Assembly: GCF_000725495.1 (NCBI RefSeq)
Contig: NZ_JNZD01000003.1
Location: 310,001-374,000 of the forward strand
Reading direction: 5' to 3'
DNA: 64,000 bases
From: Streptomyces aureus
Lineage (GTDB): Bacteria; Actinomycetota; Actinomycetes; Streptomycetales; Streptomycetaceae
The notes under the pieces were generated by a model, which saw only the letters and a list, made by a program, of their open reading frames with translations, ran no database searches and had not been told where the DNA came from. The number at the start of each line of letters is the position of its first letter. Within the stretch, counting starts at the first letter, position 1. The translations under genes were made by a program, and so were the position numbers. Shown here piece by piece: positions 26,681-35,396 of this stretch.

Positions 26681-29671
26681 GTGTTGCTCGAGGAGCTCAA
26701 GCCGGGGCTGCGGATCGACGGACTCGTACCGGCGGAGGTCGTCACGCTCATTGCCGCCCAGCCGCACGGCGGGAGTGCGGTCGAGCTGACCTTCAAGACG
26801 GCCGGGGGTGCTCTCGACCAGCAGGTCGTCTTCCGGAGGGACGAGGACAGACTGAGTATCGCCCGAAGCGGCAGCCGCGCCTTCGACGCGAATGTACGTG
26901 ACTTCAAACTGGTCGCCGAGGCTCAGCGGATTTCGCTGGCGGGCCTGTTCGACCCGATGCTGGCCGTGGCGACCAGCGATGTCCAGCCGCTCCCGCATCA
27001 GATTCGCGCTGTGTACGGCGAACTCATGCCTCGTACGCCGCTCCGCTTCCTGCTCGCCGACGACCCGGGTGCGGGAAAGACGATCATGGCCGGGCTCTAC
27101 ATCAAGGAGTTGCTGCTGCGCGACGACGTCAGACGGTGCCTCGTCGTGGCTCCAGGAGGCTTGGTCGAGCAGTGGCAGGACGAGCTCTTCTTCAAGTTCG
27201 GCCTCCGCTTCGATCTGCTCACGAACCAGCTCGCCGACTCGCAGCTCCATCTCAACGTTTTTGAGGCCCACCCGCTTCTCATCGCCCGCATGGACCAGCT
27301 CTCCCGCAACGAGCACCTGAAGGCACAGCTCCAGGAGACGGACTGGGACCTGATCGTCGTGGACGAGGCGCACCGCATGGGTGGTCACTACTTCGGCGGC
27401 AAAGTGGAGAAGACCAAGCGTTTCCAGCTCGGCGAGATGCTTGGGGAGATCACACGCCACCTGCTCCTGATGACCGCGACCCCGCACTCGGGAAAGGAGG
27501 AGGACTTCCAGCTCTTCCTCACCCTGCTGGACCGTGACCGGTTCGAGGGCAGGCAGAAGATGGGTGCCGACGTCAGCGGAATCATGCGGCGCATGATCAA
27601 GGAGGACCTGCTCACCTTCGAGGGCAGGAGACTCTTTCCCGAGCGAGTGGCTGAGACCGTCCCCTACGAGCTCACAGCACTCGAGTACGACCTCTACGAA
27701 GACGTCACCCACTACGTCCGAGCAGGGATGAACCGCGCCGACCGCATTGGCGGCACACGCAAGAACACCGTGGGTTTCGCACTTACCGTGCTGCAGCGAC
27801 GGCTGGCCTCCAGTCCCGAGGCGATCTACAAGAGCCTCGTCCGGCGTACCGAGCGCCTGGAGTGCAGGAGACAGGAGATCCTCGACGGCACCTGTCGCGA
27901 GAGCATGCCCACCGTCGACCTCGCATCCTTCGACCACGACGACTTCGACGCCCAGGAGATCGAGGAGATCGAGGAGGAACTGCTCGATGCGGCGACGGCT
28001 GCACGCACGGTTGAGGAGCTCGATGCCGAGCTCGTCGAGCTGAGGACGTTGGTGCGGACGGCGCAGCGGGTCCGGGAGGCGGGCACGGACCGTAAGTGGA
28101 CCGAGCTGTCCGCCCTCCTCAGAGACCACGCGCTGGTGCCGGACACCGAGGGGCACCCGCGGAAACTGATCGTCTTCACCGAGCACCGCGACACGCTTCG
28201 CTACCTGCAGGCCAAGATCAGCTCGTTGCTGGGGAGTGCTGATGCCGTCAAGGCCATTCACGGCGGCGTGCGGCGGGCAGAACGCCGGCAGATCACCGAG
28301 GAATTCACCAAAAACCGCGACGTTCGGATCCTACTGGCCACCGACGCCGCAGGCGAGGGACTCAACCTGCAGGTCGCACATCTGATGATCAACTACGACC
28401 TGCCCTGGAATCCCAACCGTATCGAGCAGCGCTTCGGCCGTATCCATCGCATCGGCCAGGAGGAGGTCTGTCGGCTCTGGAACCTCGTCGCCTCCAACAC
28501 CCGCGAGGGCGAGGTCTTCACACGCCTGCTGGAGAAACTCGACCAGATGCGCGAGACGTACGGCGGGAAGGTCTTCGACGTCCTGGGAGAGGCATTCGCC
28601 GAGGCTCCGCTGCGACACCTGCTCCTCGAGGCGATCCAGTACGGTGAGCAGCCGGCTGTCAAGGGAAGAATGCACGAGGTCATCGGCAGCACCGTCGGAG
28701 ATGGCCTCAAGAATCTCCTGGATGAACGCGCGCTCGCATCGGAGCACCTCTCGGATGCCGATCTCTGCGTTCTGCGCACCACCATGGATGATGCCGGTGC
28801 CCGGCGTCTTGAGCCGCACGACATCGAATCGACCTTCAAGGACGCCTTCACCCGGCTTGGTGGCCGGATCGTCAAGCGGGCACAGGGTCGTCACGAGATT
28901 TCCCACGTTCCACAACACATCCGATCGGCGGGCAAGGGGCCCATCCCCACCAAGTACGACCACGTCACTTTCGACCTCGGCCGGGTCCAGCCCGACGACC
29001 GTGCCCATGTCGACCTGCTCGCCCCCGGCCACCCGCTGCACGACGCCGTCATGGCGGAAACCATCCGGAACTTCGGGGATGCCCTCAGCCGGGGCACCGT
29101 CCTCGTCTCGGCCGCTCCTGACGCACCGCGCCTCCTCGTCGGGGTCGTCGAAGAGGTCGTGGACGGTACAGGGGAGTCGGTGGCCCGACGGTTCTCGTAC
29201 GCCTACGTCGACTGTCGCGGCACCGTGCACCCGGCCGGCCCCGCGCCCTACCTCGACTGTGCTGCGGCGCCCGACGGCGTGGCGACCGACGTCGTGGAAG
29301 GGCTGCCTTGGCTGGCGGACGCCGAGTCCAAGGCGACCACCTGGATCATCGCCAACCAGCTTCCCGAATACCTGGCAGAAGTCCAGCCTCGTCGCCTGGC
29401 CGAGTTGACCAGGACCCGTGATCTGGTGGCAAAACGCCTGACCTCGGAGAGTGAGCGGCTGCTCCTCGACGCTGCGACGGCCTCCGAGAAGGAATGCAGA
29501 GGTGAGAAGCCCAGGGAGTCCTCCGATAGCCTCCGCCGTAAAGCGGTCGAGCTCGATGTGCGGCTCCGCAAGCGTCTCGACCTGATCGACCACCAACAGC
29601 AGATGTCGACGAAGCCGCCACGGATCCTTACCGCGGCGGTCGTGCTGAGCGCCTCCGATCTGCCTTCCTGA
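26681..29671 (+). CDS. SNF2-like helicase of the DrmD/BrxHII type, island gene 2
   Basis: A 996-residue superfamily 2 protein. After an N-terminal module typical of this subfamily (LKPGLRIDGLVPAEVV) come LPHQIRAVYGE, motif I DDPGAGKT, motif II DEAH, motif III MTATPHSGKEEDF, and GRIHRIGQ as motif VI. A coiled-coil-rich segment and a C-terminal tail of about 250 residues follow. Relatives occur as DrmD in DISARM, in type II BREX and as stand-alone genes in defence islands. None of drmA, drmB, drmC, pglZ or a methylase is present here. I chose the GTG at 26681, 8 nt after GGAGG, rather than the GTG at 26675, which is too close. Confidence 0.9.
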   Translation: MLLEELKPGLRIDGLVPAEVVTLIAAQPHGGSAVELTFKTAGGALDQQVVFRRDEDRLSIARSGSRAFDANVRDFKLVAEAQRISLAGLFDPMLAVATSDVQPLPHQIRAVYGELMPRTPLRFLLADDPGAGKTIMAGLYIKELLLRDDVRRCLVVAPGGLVEQWQDELFFKFGLRFDLLTNQLADSQLHLNVFEAHPLLIARMDQLSRNEHLKAQLQETDWDLIVVDEAHRMGGHYFGGKVEKTKRFQLGEMLGEITRHLLLMTATPHSGKEEDFQLFLTLLDRDRFEGRQKMGADVSGIMRRMIKEDLLTFEGRRLFPERVAETVPYELTALEYDLYEDVTHYVRAGMNRADRIGGTRKNTVGFALTVLQRRLASSPEAIYKSLVRRTERLECRRQEILDGTCRESMPTVDLASFDHDDFDAQEIEEIEEELLDAATAARTVEELDAELVELRTLVRTAQRVREAGTDRKWTELSALLRDHALVPDTEGHPRKLIVFTEHRDTLRYLQAKISSLLGSADAVKAIHGGVRRAERRQITEEFTKNRDVRILLATDAAGEGLNLQVAHLMINYDLPWNPNRIEQRFGRIHRIGQEEVCRLWNLVASNTREGEVFTRLLEKLDQMRETYGGKVFDVLGEAFAEAPLRHLLLEAIQYGEQPAVKGRMHEVIGSTVGDGLKNLLDERALASEHLSDADLCVLRTTMDDAGARRLEPHDIESTFKDAFTRLGGRIVKRAQGRHEISHVPQHIRSAGKGPIPTKYDHVTFDLGRVQPDDRAHVDLLAPGHPLHDAVMAETIRNFGDALSRGTVLVSAAPDAPRLLVGVVEEVVDGTGESVARRFSYAYVDCRGTVHPAGPAPYLDCAAAPDGVATDVVEGLPWLADAESKATTWIIANQLPEYLAEVQPRRLAELTRTRDLVAKRLTSESERLLLDAATASEKECRGEKPRESSDSLRRKAVELDVRLRKRLDLIDHQQQMSTKPPRILTAAVVLSASDLPS

Positions 29672-29892
29672 GAGTGAGCTTCCGTTTCGCTGAGCGCCGA
29701 CGACATCGCCCGCTTGTTGCGGGCTGTGGACGGGAGTTGCTGCTTGCTCAGTGAGTTGAAGCGATAGTGGGAGAGCTCGCAGGGACGACGACGGTGGTGA
29801 CCAAGCGCAACGGCTGCTGATCGATCGAGTGCCAGACAAAGGCGTCGCGACGCCAACAGGTCGTACCGGCCGTCGCCGACCGCTCACGACGA

Positions 29893-29939
29893 GGACACCA
29901 ACCGGGACAACCCGAACCGCGAGGTGCGGCTGAGCTTCC
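29893..29939 (+). repeat. Right direct repeat of the island (attR-like), relic of yjbQ 3' end
   Basis: This 47-bp copy of the yjbQ 3' end is followed by GCTGA, which would give a natural stop in the yjbQ frame. No yjbQ sequence precedes it. It is therefore an orphan gene end left downstream of the island. The surrounding 434 nt (29672-30105) hold no gene that I can support. Confidence 0.85.
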
Positions 29940-30047
29940 GCTGACCGCTGACTGACGATTCCGGACGGCCTTACGTCAGGCGGTCCGACCCGGGACCGCG
30001 AGACGGCAAGGCTGCCTGCCCCGAACCGCCCAGCCAGCTCTCCCCCC

Positions 30048-30073
30048 GCCGGCTCACCGGCCGGTGAGCCGGC
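30048..30073. terminator. 26-bp palindrome between orphan yjbQ end and multicopper oxidase
   Basis: Two 13-bp arms, GCCGGCTCACCGG and its complement, meet without a spacer. It lies where the original terminator of a convergent yjbQ-oxidase pair would be, just outside the right repeat. Confidence 0.6.
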
Positions 30074-30105
30074 CCGGGGTCGTCGTCGACGCGAGCTCCC
30101 CCGAC

Positions 30106-31695
30106 TCAGGCCCCGTAGGCCAGCAGCGCCATCATCCCGGCCTCGCTGTGGTAGGCGTTGTGGCAGTGCAGCATCCACTGTCCGGGGTTGTCGGCGTCGA
30201 AGACGACGGACACCTTCGACCTCGGCAGCACGATGGTCGTGTCCTTGCGCGGGCCGCCGTCGCCGAGCTGGTAGGTGTGGCCGTGCAGGTGCATGGGGTG
30301 CCACATGCCGGAGGAGTTGATGAAGTCGAGCTGGACCCGCTGGCCCTCCTGCACGAGCAGCGGGTCCGCGGTCGGGTCGTTCATGTCGAACCGCTTGCCG
30401 TTGATCGCCCAGTCGTAGCCGCCCATGCTGCCGGTCAGTTTGACGCGGATGACCTGGTCGGGCTCCTTGGCCTCCAGCCGTGCGCCGTCGCTCGCCCGCA
30501 GCTGCCCGGCCGTCACGGTCCGGCCGTCGAGCTCGCCCGGCCGCACGGCCGGATCCGGGAGAGCTCCCGAACCCGTCCGGACGAGGGCCATGCCGGAGAC
30601 GTCCTTGCCCTCGGCGAGCGCGACGAGCGGGAAGACGCCGTCGTCGAGGGTGACCAGCACGTCGTACCGCTCGCCCATGGCCACGAGCAGGGCGTCGACC
30701 TCCTCGTGGTCGACGGGGAAGCCGTCGGTGTGCGTGATGGTCATCTTGTGCCCGCCGAGCGCCACCCGGTACGCGGTGTCGGCGCCCGCGTTGATGATCC
30801 TCAGGCGTACCCGGCTGCCGGGCTTGCCGGTGTACGAGGCCGGGTCGGTCGGCACGCGCCCGTTGATCAGGTGATATGGGTAGTTCACGTCCCCGGCGTC
30901 GCGGCCGAGCAGGGGGCTGGCCGCGCCGCTGAGCCGGAACCGCGTCGTCGCGCCGTCGCCGGAGGGAGAGGTCTCAGAGGGAGACGAGGGCGCCGCCATG
31001 GACGGGTGCCGTGAGGACTCCGAACGCCGCGGACCACCGTTCTTCATCTTCATGCCGGACATCCCGTGGCTGAGCTCGGCGAAGACGTCGTCCGGCGTGC
31101 CGGTCACGCCGTCCAGCCAGTCGTCGAGAACGACGACCCACTCGTCGTCGTACGACAGCGGTTCCCTGGGGTCCTCGATGATCAGCGGCGCGTACAGGGC
31201 GCGGTCGACCTCGATGCCCACGTGCGGGTGGAAGAAGTACGTGCCGGGCTTGTCGGCGACGAAGCGATAGGTGAAGTTCGAGCCGGACCGCACCGGGTCC
31301 TGGGTGACCGGCGGGACCCCGTCCATGTCGCCGCGCAGCGAGATGCCGTGCCAGTGGATGGACGTCGTGGTGCCGTCGGGCAACTGGTTGGACAGCTCGG
31401 CGGAGAGCGTGTCGCCGGCGGAGATCCGGACCTCCTTGCCGGGAACCCGGCCGTCGAAGGCCCAGGACTTGGCCAGGACCCCGCCGCCCAGGTCGAGGGT
31501 GGCGGGCGCCGCGGTCACGGTCAGGCCCTGGACCCTTCCCGTGGCGCTGCGCTTCCGCTCCACGCGGGCGACCTGGGAACCGGTGGGGCTGAGGAGGGCG
31601 GGGGTCTCGGGGGCGTCCTTGCCGCAGGCGGCGACCAGGCCGGTGGCTGCCGCTCCCAGTCCGGCGAGGACGGTGCGACGGTCGATGCTGTTCAC
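30106..31695 (-). CDS. Multicopper oxidase, exported
   Basis: A 529-residue three-domain multicopper oxidase. The copper-binding motifs are complete: HWHG, FHPHVG, HPMHLHGH and HCHNAYHSEAGM, with the last supplying the type 1 Cys-His-Met ligands. The N terminus has IDRRTVLAG and a hydrophobic stretch ending LVAAC, so it is an exported, probably lipid-anchored protein. It oxidises phenols or metal ions (Cu+, Mn2+) with reduction of oxygen to water. A methionine/histidine-containing insert (HGMSGMKMK) may bind copper, as in CueO-like enzymes. The start is the GTG at 31695. Confidence 0.92.
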   Translation of the reverse strand: MNSIDRRTVLAGLGAAATGLVAACGKDAPETPALLSPTGSQVARVERKRSATGRVQGLTVTAAPATLDLGGGVLAKSWAFDGRVPGKEVRISAGDTLSAELSNQLPDGTTTSIHWHGISLRGDMDGVPPVTQDPVRSGSNFTYRFVADKPGTYFFHPHVGIEVDRALYAPLIIEDPREPLSYDDEWVVVLDDWLDGVTGTPDDVFAELSHGMSGMKMKNGGPRRSESSRHPSMAAPSSPSETSPSGDGATTRFRLSGAASPLLGRDAGDVNYPYHLINGRVPTDPASYTGKPGSRVRLRIINAGADTAYRVALGGHKMTITHTDGFPVDHEEVDALLVAMGERYDVLVTLDDGVFPLVALAEGKDVSGMALVRTGSGALPDPAVRPGELDGRTVTAGQLRASDGARLEAKEPDQVIRVKLTGSMGGYDWAINGKRFDMNDPTADPLLVQEGQRVQLDFINSSGMWHPMHLHGHTYQLGDGGPRKDTTIVLPRSKVSVVFDADNPGQWMLHCHNAYHSEAGMMALLAYGA

Positions 31696-31884
31696 GAAGG
31701 GTCCTCTTCTCGATGCGCGACAGGCGGTAAGGGGTGGTCCCCACACGGCTGGGCGGCGTCAGAGGACGCGGGAAGCCGTGGGGACGCTGCCTATGTGCGC
31801 GGTGAGACGAGGACGGACGACGGGCCTCTCGGCCGCTCGCGGCCCGCCGTGCGGCTCCGAAGGCGGCACCTCGGTGGTGCCGGT

Positions 31885-32028
31885 GGTCCCGTGAGGGGGC
31901 GATACGGCGGTGCTGCCGGCGGTCCCGTGAGGGGGCGGTACGGCGGTGGTGCCGGTGGTCCCGTGAGGGGGCGGTACGGCTGTGGTGTCGGTGGTTCCGT
32001 GACAGAGCGATACGGCGGTGGTTGCGGC
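31885..32028. repeat. 36-nt tandem repeat, four units
   Basis: Units begin at 31885, 31921, 31957 and 31993 and share GGTCCCGTGAGGGGGCGGTA. There are no spacers, so it is not a CRISPR array. The repeat lies in the 530-nt gene-free stretch between the phosphatase stop and the oxidase start. It reads as 12-residue repeats on both strands, but no ribosome binding site supports translation. Confidence 0.9.
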
Positions 32029-32225
32029 CGGGTGCGGTGTGACGATCGGACCGCCGGCCCGGAGGGCGGCGCCGTCGAACCGGGCCCGGGGCAACTCTCG
32101 TACCGTCATCAGGGGCGTCCGCACTTCCTGCGAGCTAGGACCGCCAGCCTACCCCGGACGGGTATGCCGACCGTGGAACCTTCGATGACGAATCGGGCGA
32201 ATCCGGAAGCCGGTCCGGGCGGGCG

Positions 32226-34040
32226 CTACTTCGACGGGATCTTCTGCTCGAACCACACGACCTTGCCGCTGCTCACCCGTGTCGCGCCCCAGCGCAGGGC
32301 GAGTTGATTCACCAGGTGGAGGCCGCGACCGCTCTCGTCCCCGAGGCCGGCCTGACGCAACCTGGGCACCTGGGGCGAGTCGTCGGTCACCTCGCAGCGG
32401 AGCACGTCGGTGCGCAGCAGTCGCAGCGACAGCGGCCGCGAGGCGAACCGCACGGCGTTCGTCACGATCTCGCTGACCATGAGCTCCGTCGGCTCGATCA
32501 GTGCCTCGAGGCCCCAGCGGCGCAGGGCCCTGCGGGTCAGCCGGCGCGCCTGCCCCGCGGTCATCGGATGCGGGGCGAGGAACCAGTAGCCGACGCTGTC
32601 CGCGGGGAAGCCCTCGAACCGCGCGGTGAGCAGGGCGATGTCGTCGTCCCGGGTCCCCGGGCCCAGCGTGCCGAGGACGTGGTCGCAGAGCACCTCGAGC
32701 GAGCCGAGCCCCTGCGCGGTGCTCTGGAGCCGGTCCCGCAGCGCTTCGAGACCGCTGCCGATGTCCGTGTCCCGGGACTCGACGAGCCCGTCGGTGTAGA
32801 GCACCAGGGTCGCTCCGGTGGGTGCGGCCATCTCCACCGATTCGAAGACGACCCCGCCGACGCCGATGGGGGCACCGGGCGGAATCCCGAGCACCTCGGC
32901 CCGGCCGTCCTCGTGGAGCAGGAGCGCGGGCGGGTGGCCGGCGTTCGCCATGAGCAGGCGGTGCGCGATCGGGTCGTAGATCGCGTAGAGGCAGGTCGCG
33001 ATGTGGTCGCTGCCCAGCCGTTGGGCTTGCTCGTCGAGGTGGTGCAGGACCTCGTTGGGCGGCAGGTCGAGACCGGCGAGGGTCTGCACGATGGTGCGGA
33101 GCTGGCCCATGATCGCGGCGGAGGTCATGGAGTGGCCCATGACGTCGCCGACGATCAGGGCGACACGATTGCCGGGCAGGGGGATCGCGTCGTACCAGTC
33201 GCCGCCGACCTGGGCGGTCTTCGAGGCCGGCAGATAGCGGCTGGCCAGCCGGATGCCGGTGGGTTCGGGCAGGGACGACGGGAGCATCGTGTGCTGGAGC
33301 GTGTCCGCGACGGAAGCCTCGTGGCCGTACATGACCGCCTTCTGGACCCCGAGCGCGGTGTGCGTCGCGAGTTGCGAGGCGACGAGCAGGTCGTCGCCGG
33401 TGAAGGCGGGGCGGTGCGCGCTCCGGAGCAGGACGACCGCGCCCAGGACGTGATGGCTGCCGTGCAGGGGCGCGATGATCAGGCGGTGGCCGGGCGGGAG
33501 CGCTCCCGCGGGGCCGGTCGCCGCCGCGAGCAGTTCGGCGACGGCGGGCGCGTTGCCGGGCGCGTCACCGAACGCGGGACGCCCGTCCCGGAGCAGCTCC
33601 GCGAGCCGTCCGCCGCCGGCCGGCTCCACGCGGGGGGCGGCGTCGGGGAGCGGGGCCATGGCGGCCGCGTCGGGGTGCTGTGCCGTGGCGGAGCGAGGCG
33701 CCGTCCTCGGCTCCGGGGCCGCGTCGGGGTGCCGTGCCGGCGGTTCCGCTCGTTCGGCGCTGTGCAGCCGCAGCACGAGGGGGGCCGTCGGCCGCTCCGT
33801 ACCCACCGGCAGGGGATCGTCCAGGTGGATGAAGACGGCGTCCGCGAACGCCGGTACGGCAGCCTGCCGCAGCTCCCTGAGGGTCCCGTCCAGGTCCATC
33901 CCCCGGGCGATCCGCCGCGTCGCCACGTCGAGGTACCGGAGGCGGTCGGTCTGCGGCACGCCTCCGTCCGTCACGGCGGCGGCCGGTGGAAGGCCCCGGG
34001 GCGGTGCGGTCCCCTCGTGCGGGGTGTGGTGCTCGGTCAC
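32226..34040 (-). CDS. GAF-SpoIIE phosphatase-HATPase signalling protein
   Basis: A 604-residue cytoplasmic regulator. A GAF-like sensor domain (residues about 30-230, with a proline/alanine-rich insert) precedes a PP2C-type SpoIIE phosphatase. The phosphatase shows VGGDWYDAIPL, VGDVMGHS, ANAGHPPALL and YTDGLVE, with the metal-binding aspartates intact. A C-terminal HATPase_c_2 domain carries SEIVTNAVRFA and GRGLHLVNQLA. Such proteins dephosphorylate anti-sigma antagonists and may phosphorylate them too, acting in sigma-factor partner-switching for stress or development. The GTG start at 34040 has no strong ribosome binding site. Confidence 0.93.
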   Translation of the reverse strand: MTEHHTPHEGTAPPRGLPPAAAVTDGGVPQTDRLRYLDVATRRIARGMDLDGTLRELRQAAVPAFADAVFIHLDDPLPVGTERPTAPLVLRLHSAERAEPPARHPDAAPEPRTAPRSATAQHPDAAAMAPLPDAAPRVEPAGGGRLAELLRDGRPAFGDAPGNAPAVAELLAAATGPAGALPPGHRLIIAPLHGSHHVLGAVVLLRSAHRPAFTGDDLLVASQLATHTALGVQKAVMYGHEASVADTLQHTMLPSSLPEPTGIRLASRYLPASKTAQVGGDWYDAIPLPGNRVALIVGDVMGHSMTSAAIMGQLRTIVQTLAGLDLPPNEVLHHLDEQAQRLGSDHIATCLYAIYDPIAHRLLMANAGHPPALLLHEDGRAEVLGIPPGAPIGVGGVVFESVEMAAPTGATLVLYTDGLVESRDTDIGSGLEALRDRLQSTAQGLGSLEVLCDHVLGTLGPGTRDDDIALLTARFEGFPADSVGYWFLAPHPMTAGQARRLTRRALRRWGLEALIEPTELMVSEIVTNAVRFASRPLSLRLLRTDVLRCEVTDDSPQVPRLRQAGLGDESGRGLHLVNQLALRWGATRVSSGKVVWFEQKIPSK

Positions 34041-34094
34041 GCGTTCTGTCCCGTCCAGATGGGTGGCGCGGTCCGCGGTTCGGACTCGGCCTCC

Positions 34095-34775
34095 TCAGTC
34101 GCACCGCCTGCAGCACAGGAAGACCTGCTCCTCGGGCGGGACGTCGGTCACCGCGGGGGCGTACGTGTACGAGTTCTCCCTGACGATCTCGAAGCCGGCC
34201 TCCTCGACGACCCGGTGCAGGTCCTCCCGGAGATAGCCCGAGACCCTGATCGTGTTCCCAAGGAACGGGATCGCGAAGTCGTCCACGTCCGCCTCGACCA
34301 TCGACAGGACGAACAGGCCCCCGGGGGACAGCAGATGACGGACGGTCCGCAGGGCGAGGGGGATCTCCGCGCGCGGCAGCATCAGCAGCGAGAAGAAGGC
34401 GGCGACGGCGTCGAAGCGGCCGAGGTCGCGCGGACCGCCGGGGCGCAGGTCGGCGAGGTCCAGCTGATGGAACGTCGCGCCGGGGACGTAGGAACTCGCG
34501 AGCTCCACCATGCGGCCGGAGAGGTCGACCCCCACGACGTCGAACCCGGCGTCGGCCAGCTGGCGGGAGGTGGGCACCCCAGTGCCGCAGCCGAGGTCCA
34601 GGACGCGCGCTCCCTCGCCCAGTGACCCGACCAGCCACTCGCCCGCGGTGACCTGGCCCTCCTTGTGCGGGAAGGCCTCGTCGTAGCGGTCGCCGATGGC
34701 GTCGAAGGCTTCGGCCTGGCCCTTGCGGTCGAGCAGGACGCTCTCGTAATTAGTCCCACGATTATTGTTGATCAC
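34095..34775 (-). CDS. Class I SAM-dependent methyltransferase
   Basis: A 226-residue methyltransferase. Motif I is VLDLGCGTGVPT, motif II has VVGVDLSGRMVE, and a later DLADLRPG acts as motif III. The C-terminal half fits small-molecule or quinone-type methyltransferases. The substrate is not evident. The GTG start at 34775 is followed by AT-rich codons (VINNNRGTNY), which is unusual here, and is preceded by an inverted repeat that includes the AAAGG ribosome binding site. It is followed by the phosphatase gene 54 nt downstream on the same strand. Confidence 0.88.
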   Translation of the reverse strand: MINNNRGTNYESVLLDRKGQAEAFDAIGDRYDEAFPHKEGQVTAGEWLVGSLGEGARVLDLGCGTGVPTSRQLADAGFDVVGVDLSGRMVELASSYVPGATFHQLDLADLRPGGPRDLGRFDAVAAFFSLLMLPRAEIPLALRTVRHLLSPGGLFVLSMVEADVDDFAIPFLGNTIRVSGYLREDLHRVVEEAGFEIVRENSYTYAPAVTDVPPEEQVFLCCRRCD

Positions 34776-34789
34776 GAAAGGAACCTTTC
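34776..34789 (-). promoter_or_regulatory. Inverted repeat covering the methyltransferase ribosome binding site
   Basis: GAAAGG and CCTTTC flank two bases directly upstream of the GTG start. In the RNA this would fold to a 5-bp stem with a GUUC loop and bury the AAGG. It may reduce or regulate initiation. The remaining 607 nt to the NAD kinase start (34790-35396) hold no gene I can support. Confidence 0.4.
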
Positions 34790-35396
34790 ATGGGGGCTGT
34801 CGAAGCAGTCCGGAATACGGAGGAAAGCGGCCGTGACGGAACCTCCGAGCCGTAGCTGTCGCTCAGGAGACGTCAATTCGAGACGATAGTCGTTCAGCGT
34901 TCGCAGGGATGCCCGAGTGACCGAATCTGTTCGGCCGGCGGAACGACTCGCCAAGGCGCTGCCTCACCGCTGGCAGCATCCGAACTCGGCCTGAGCGGAA
35001 GCAGGTTGCCGAACCGGGTTGCGGCGACACGGCTGGAATCCGCCCGGTGTGATCGGCGGCTCCGGCGGCGCGCGGTGCCAACACGCGCCCAGGGCGCACG
35101 AGATGGCGAAGCCGTTCTTCGAAAGCCGGAGTTGAGGGTGTCCGGACGGCCGTATTGCACGGGCTTCGCGCGCGGACCGCGGGGACCGGACACCCCCAGG
35201 TCGGAGAGCCGGGATCGAATGGCCCCGATCGGACTGCCGGGCCCGACGGTCCGCTTCCCGTCCGACCGAATCGCCGTATTCATGGAAGGATCGAATCGTG
35301 CCCCGGGCCCGGCGCCGGACCGGCTCGCCCCGGTCTCCCGGCGTCGACGGTGGGCCCCGGCACGCGTCCACGCCCCCTGGGGACCTGGAGGTCGCC

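Noticed and set aside
26681..29671. A DISARM or BREX locus
   Set aside because: Only the helicase resembles those systems; drmA, drmB, drmC, pglZ, brxL and a methyltransferase are absent from the island.
29672..29892. Remnant of an integrase or transposase at the right end of the island
   Set aside because: I translated the interval in the plus-strand frames and found only short pieces with no recombinase motif.
31885..32028. Possible CRISPR array (36-nt period)
   Set aside because: The copies are contiguous with no spacers, and no cas gene is present.
31759..32124. Possible small gene with 12-residue repeats on the minus strand upstream of the oxidase
   Set aside because: No ribosome binding site at suitable spacing, and the coding signal comes only from the 36-nt repeat.
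34790..35396. Several overlapping short frames between the methyltransferase and NAD kinase
   Set aside because: All lack good starts and domains; I treat the interval as gene-free.
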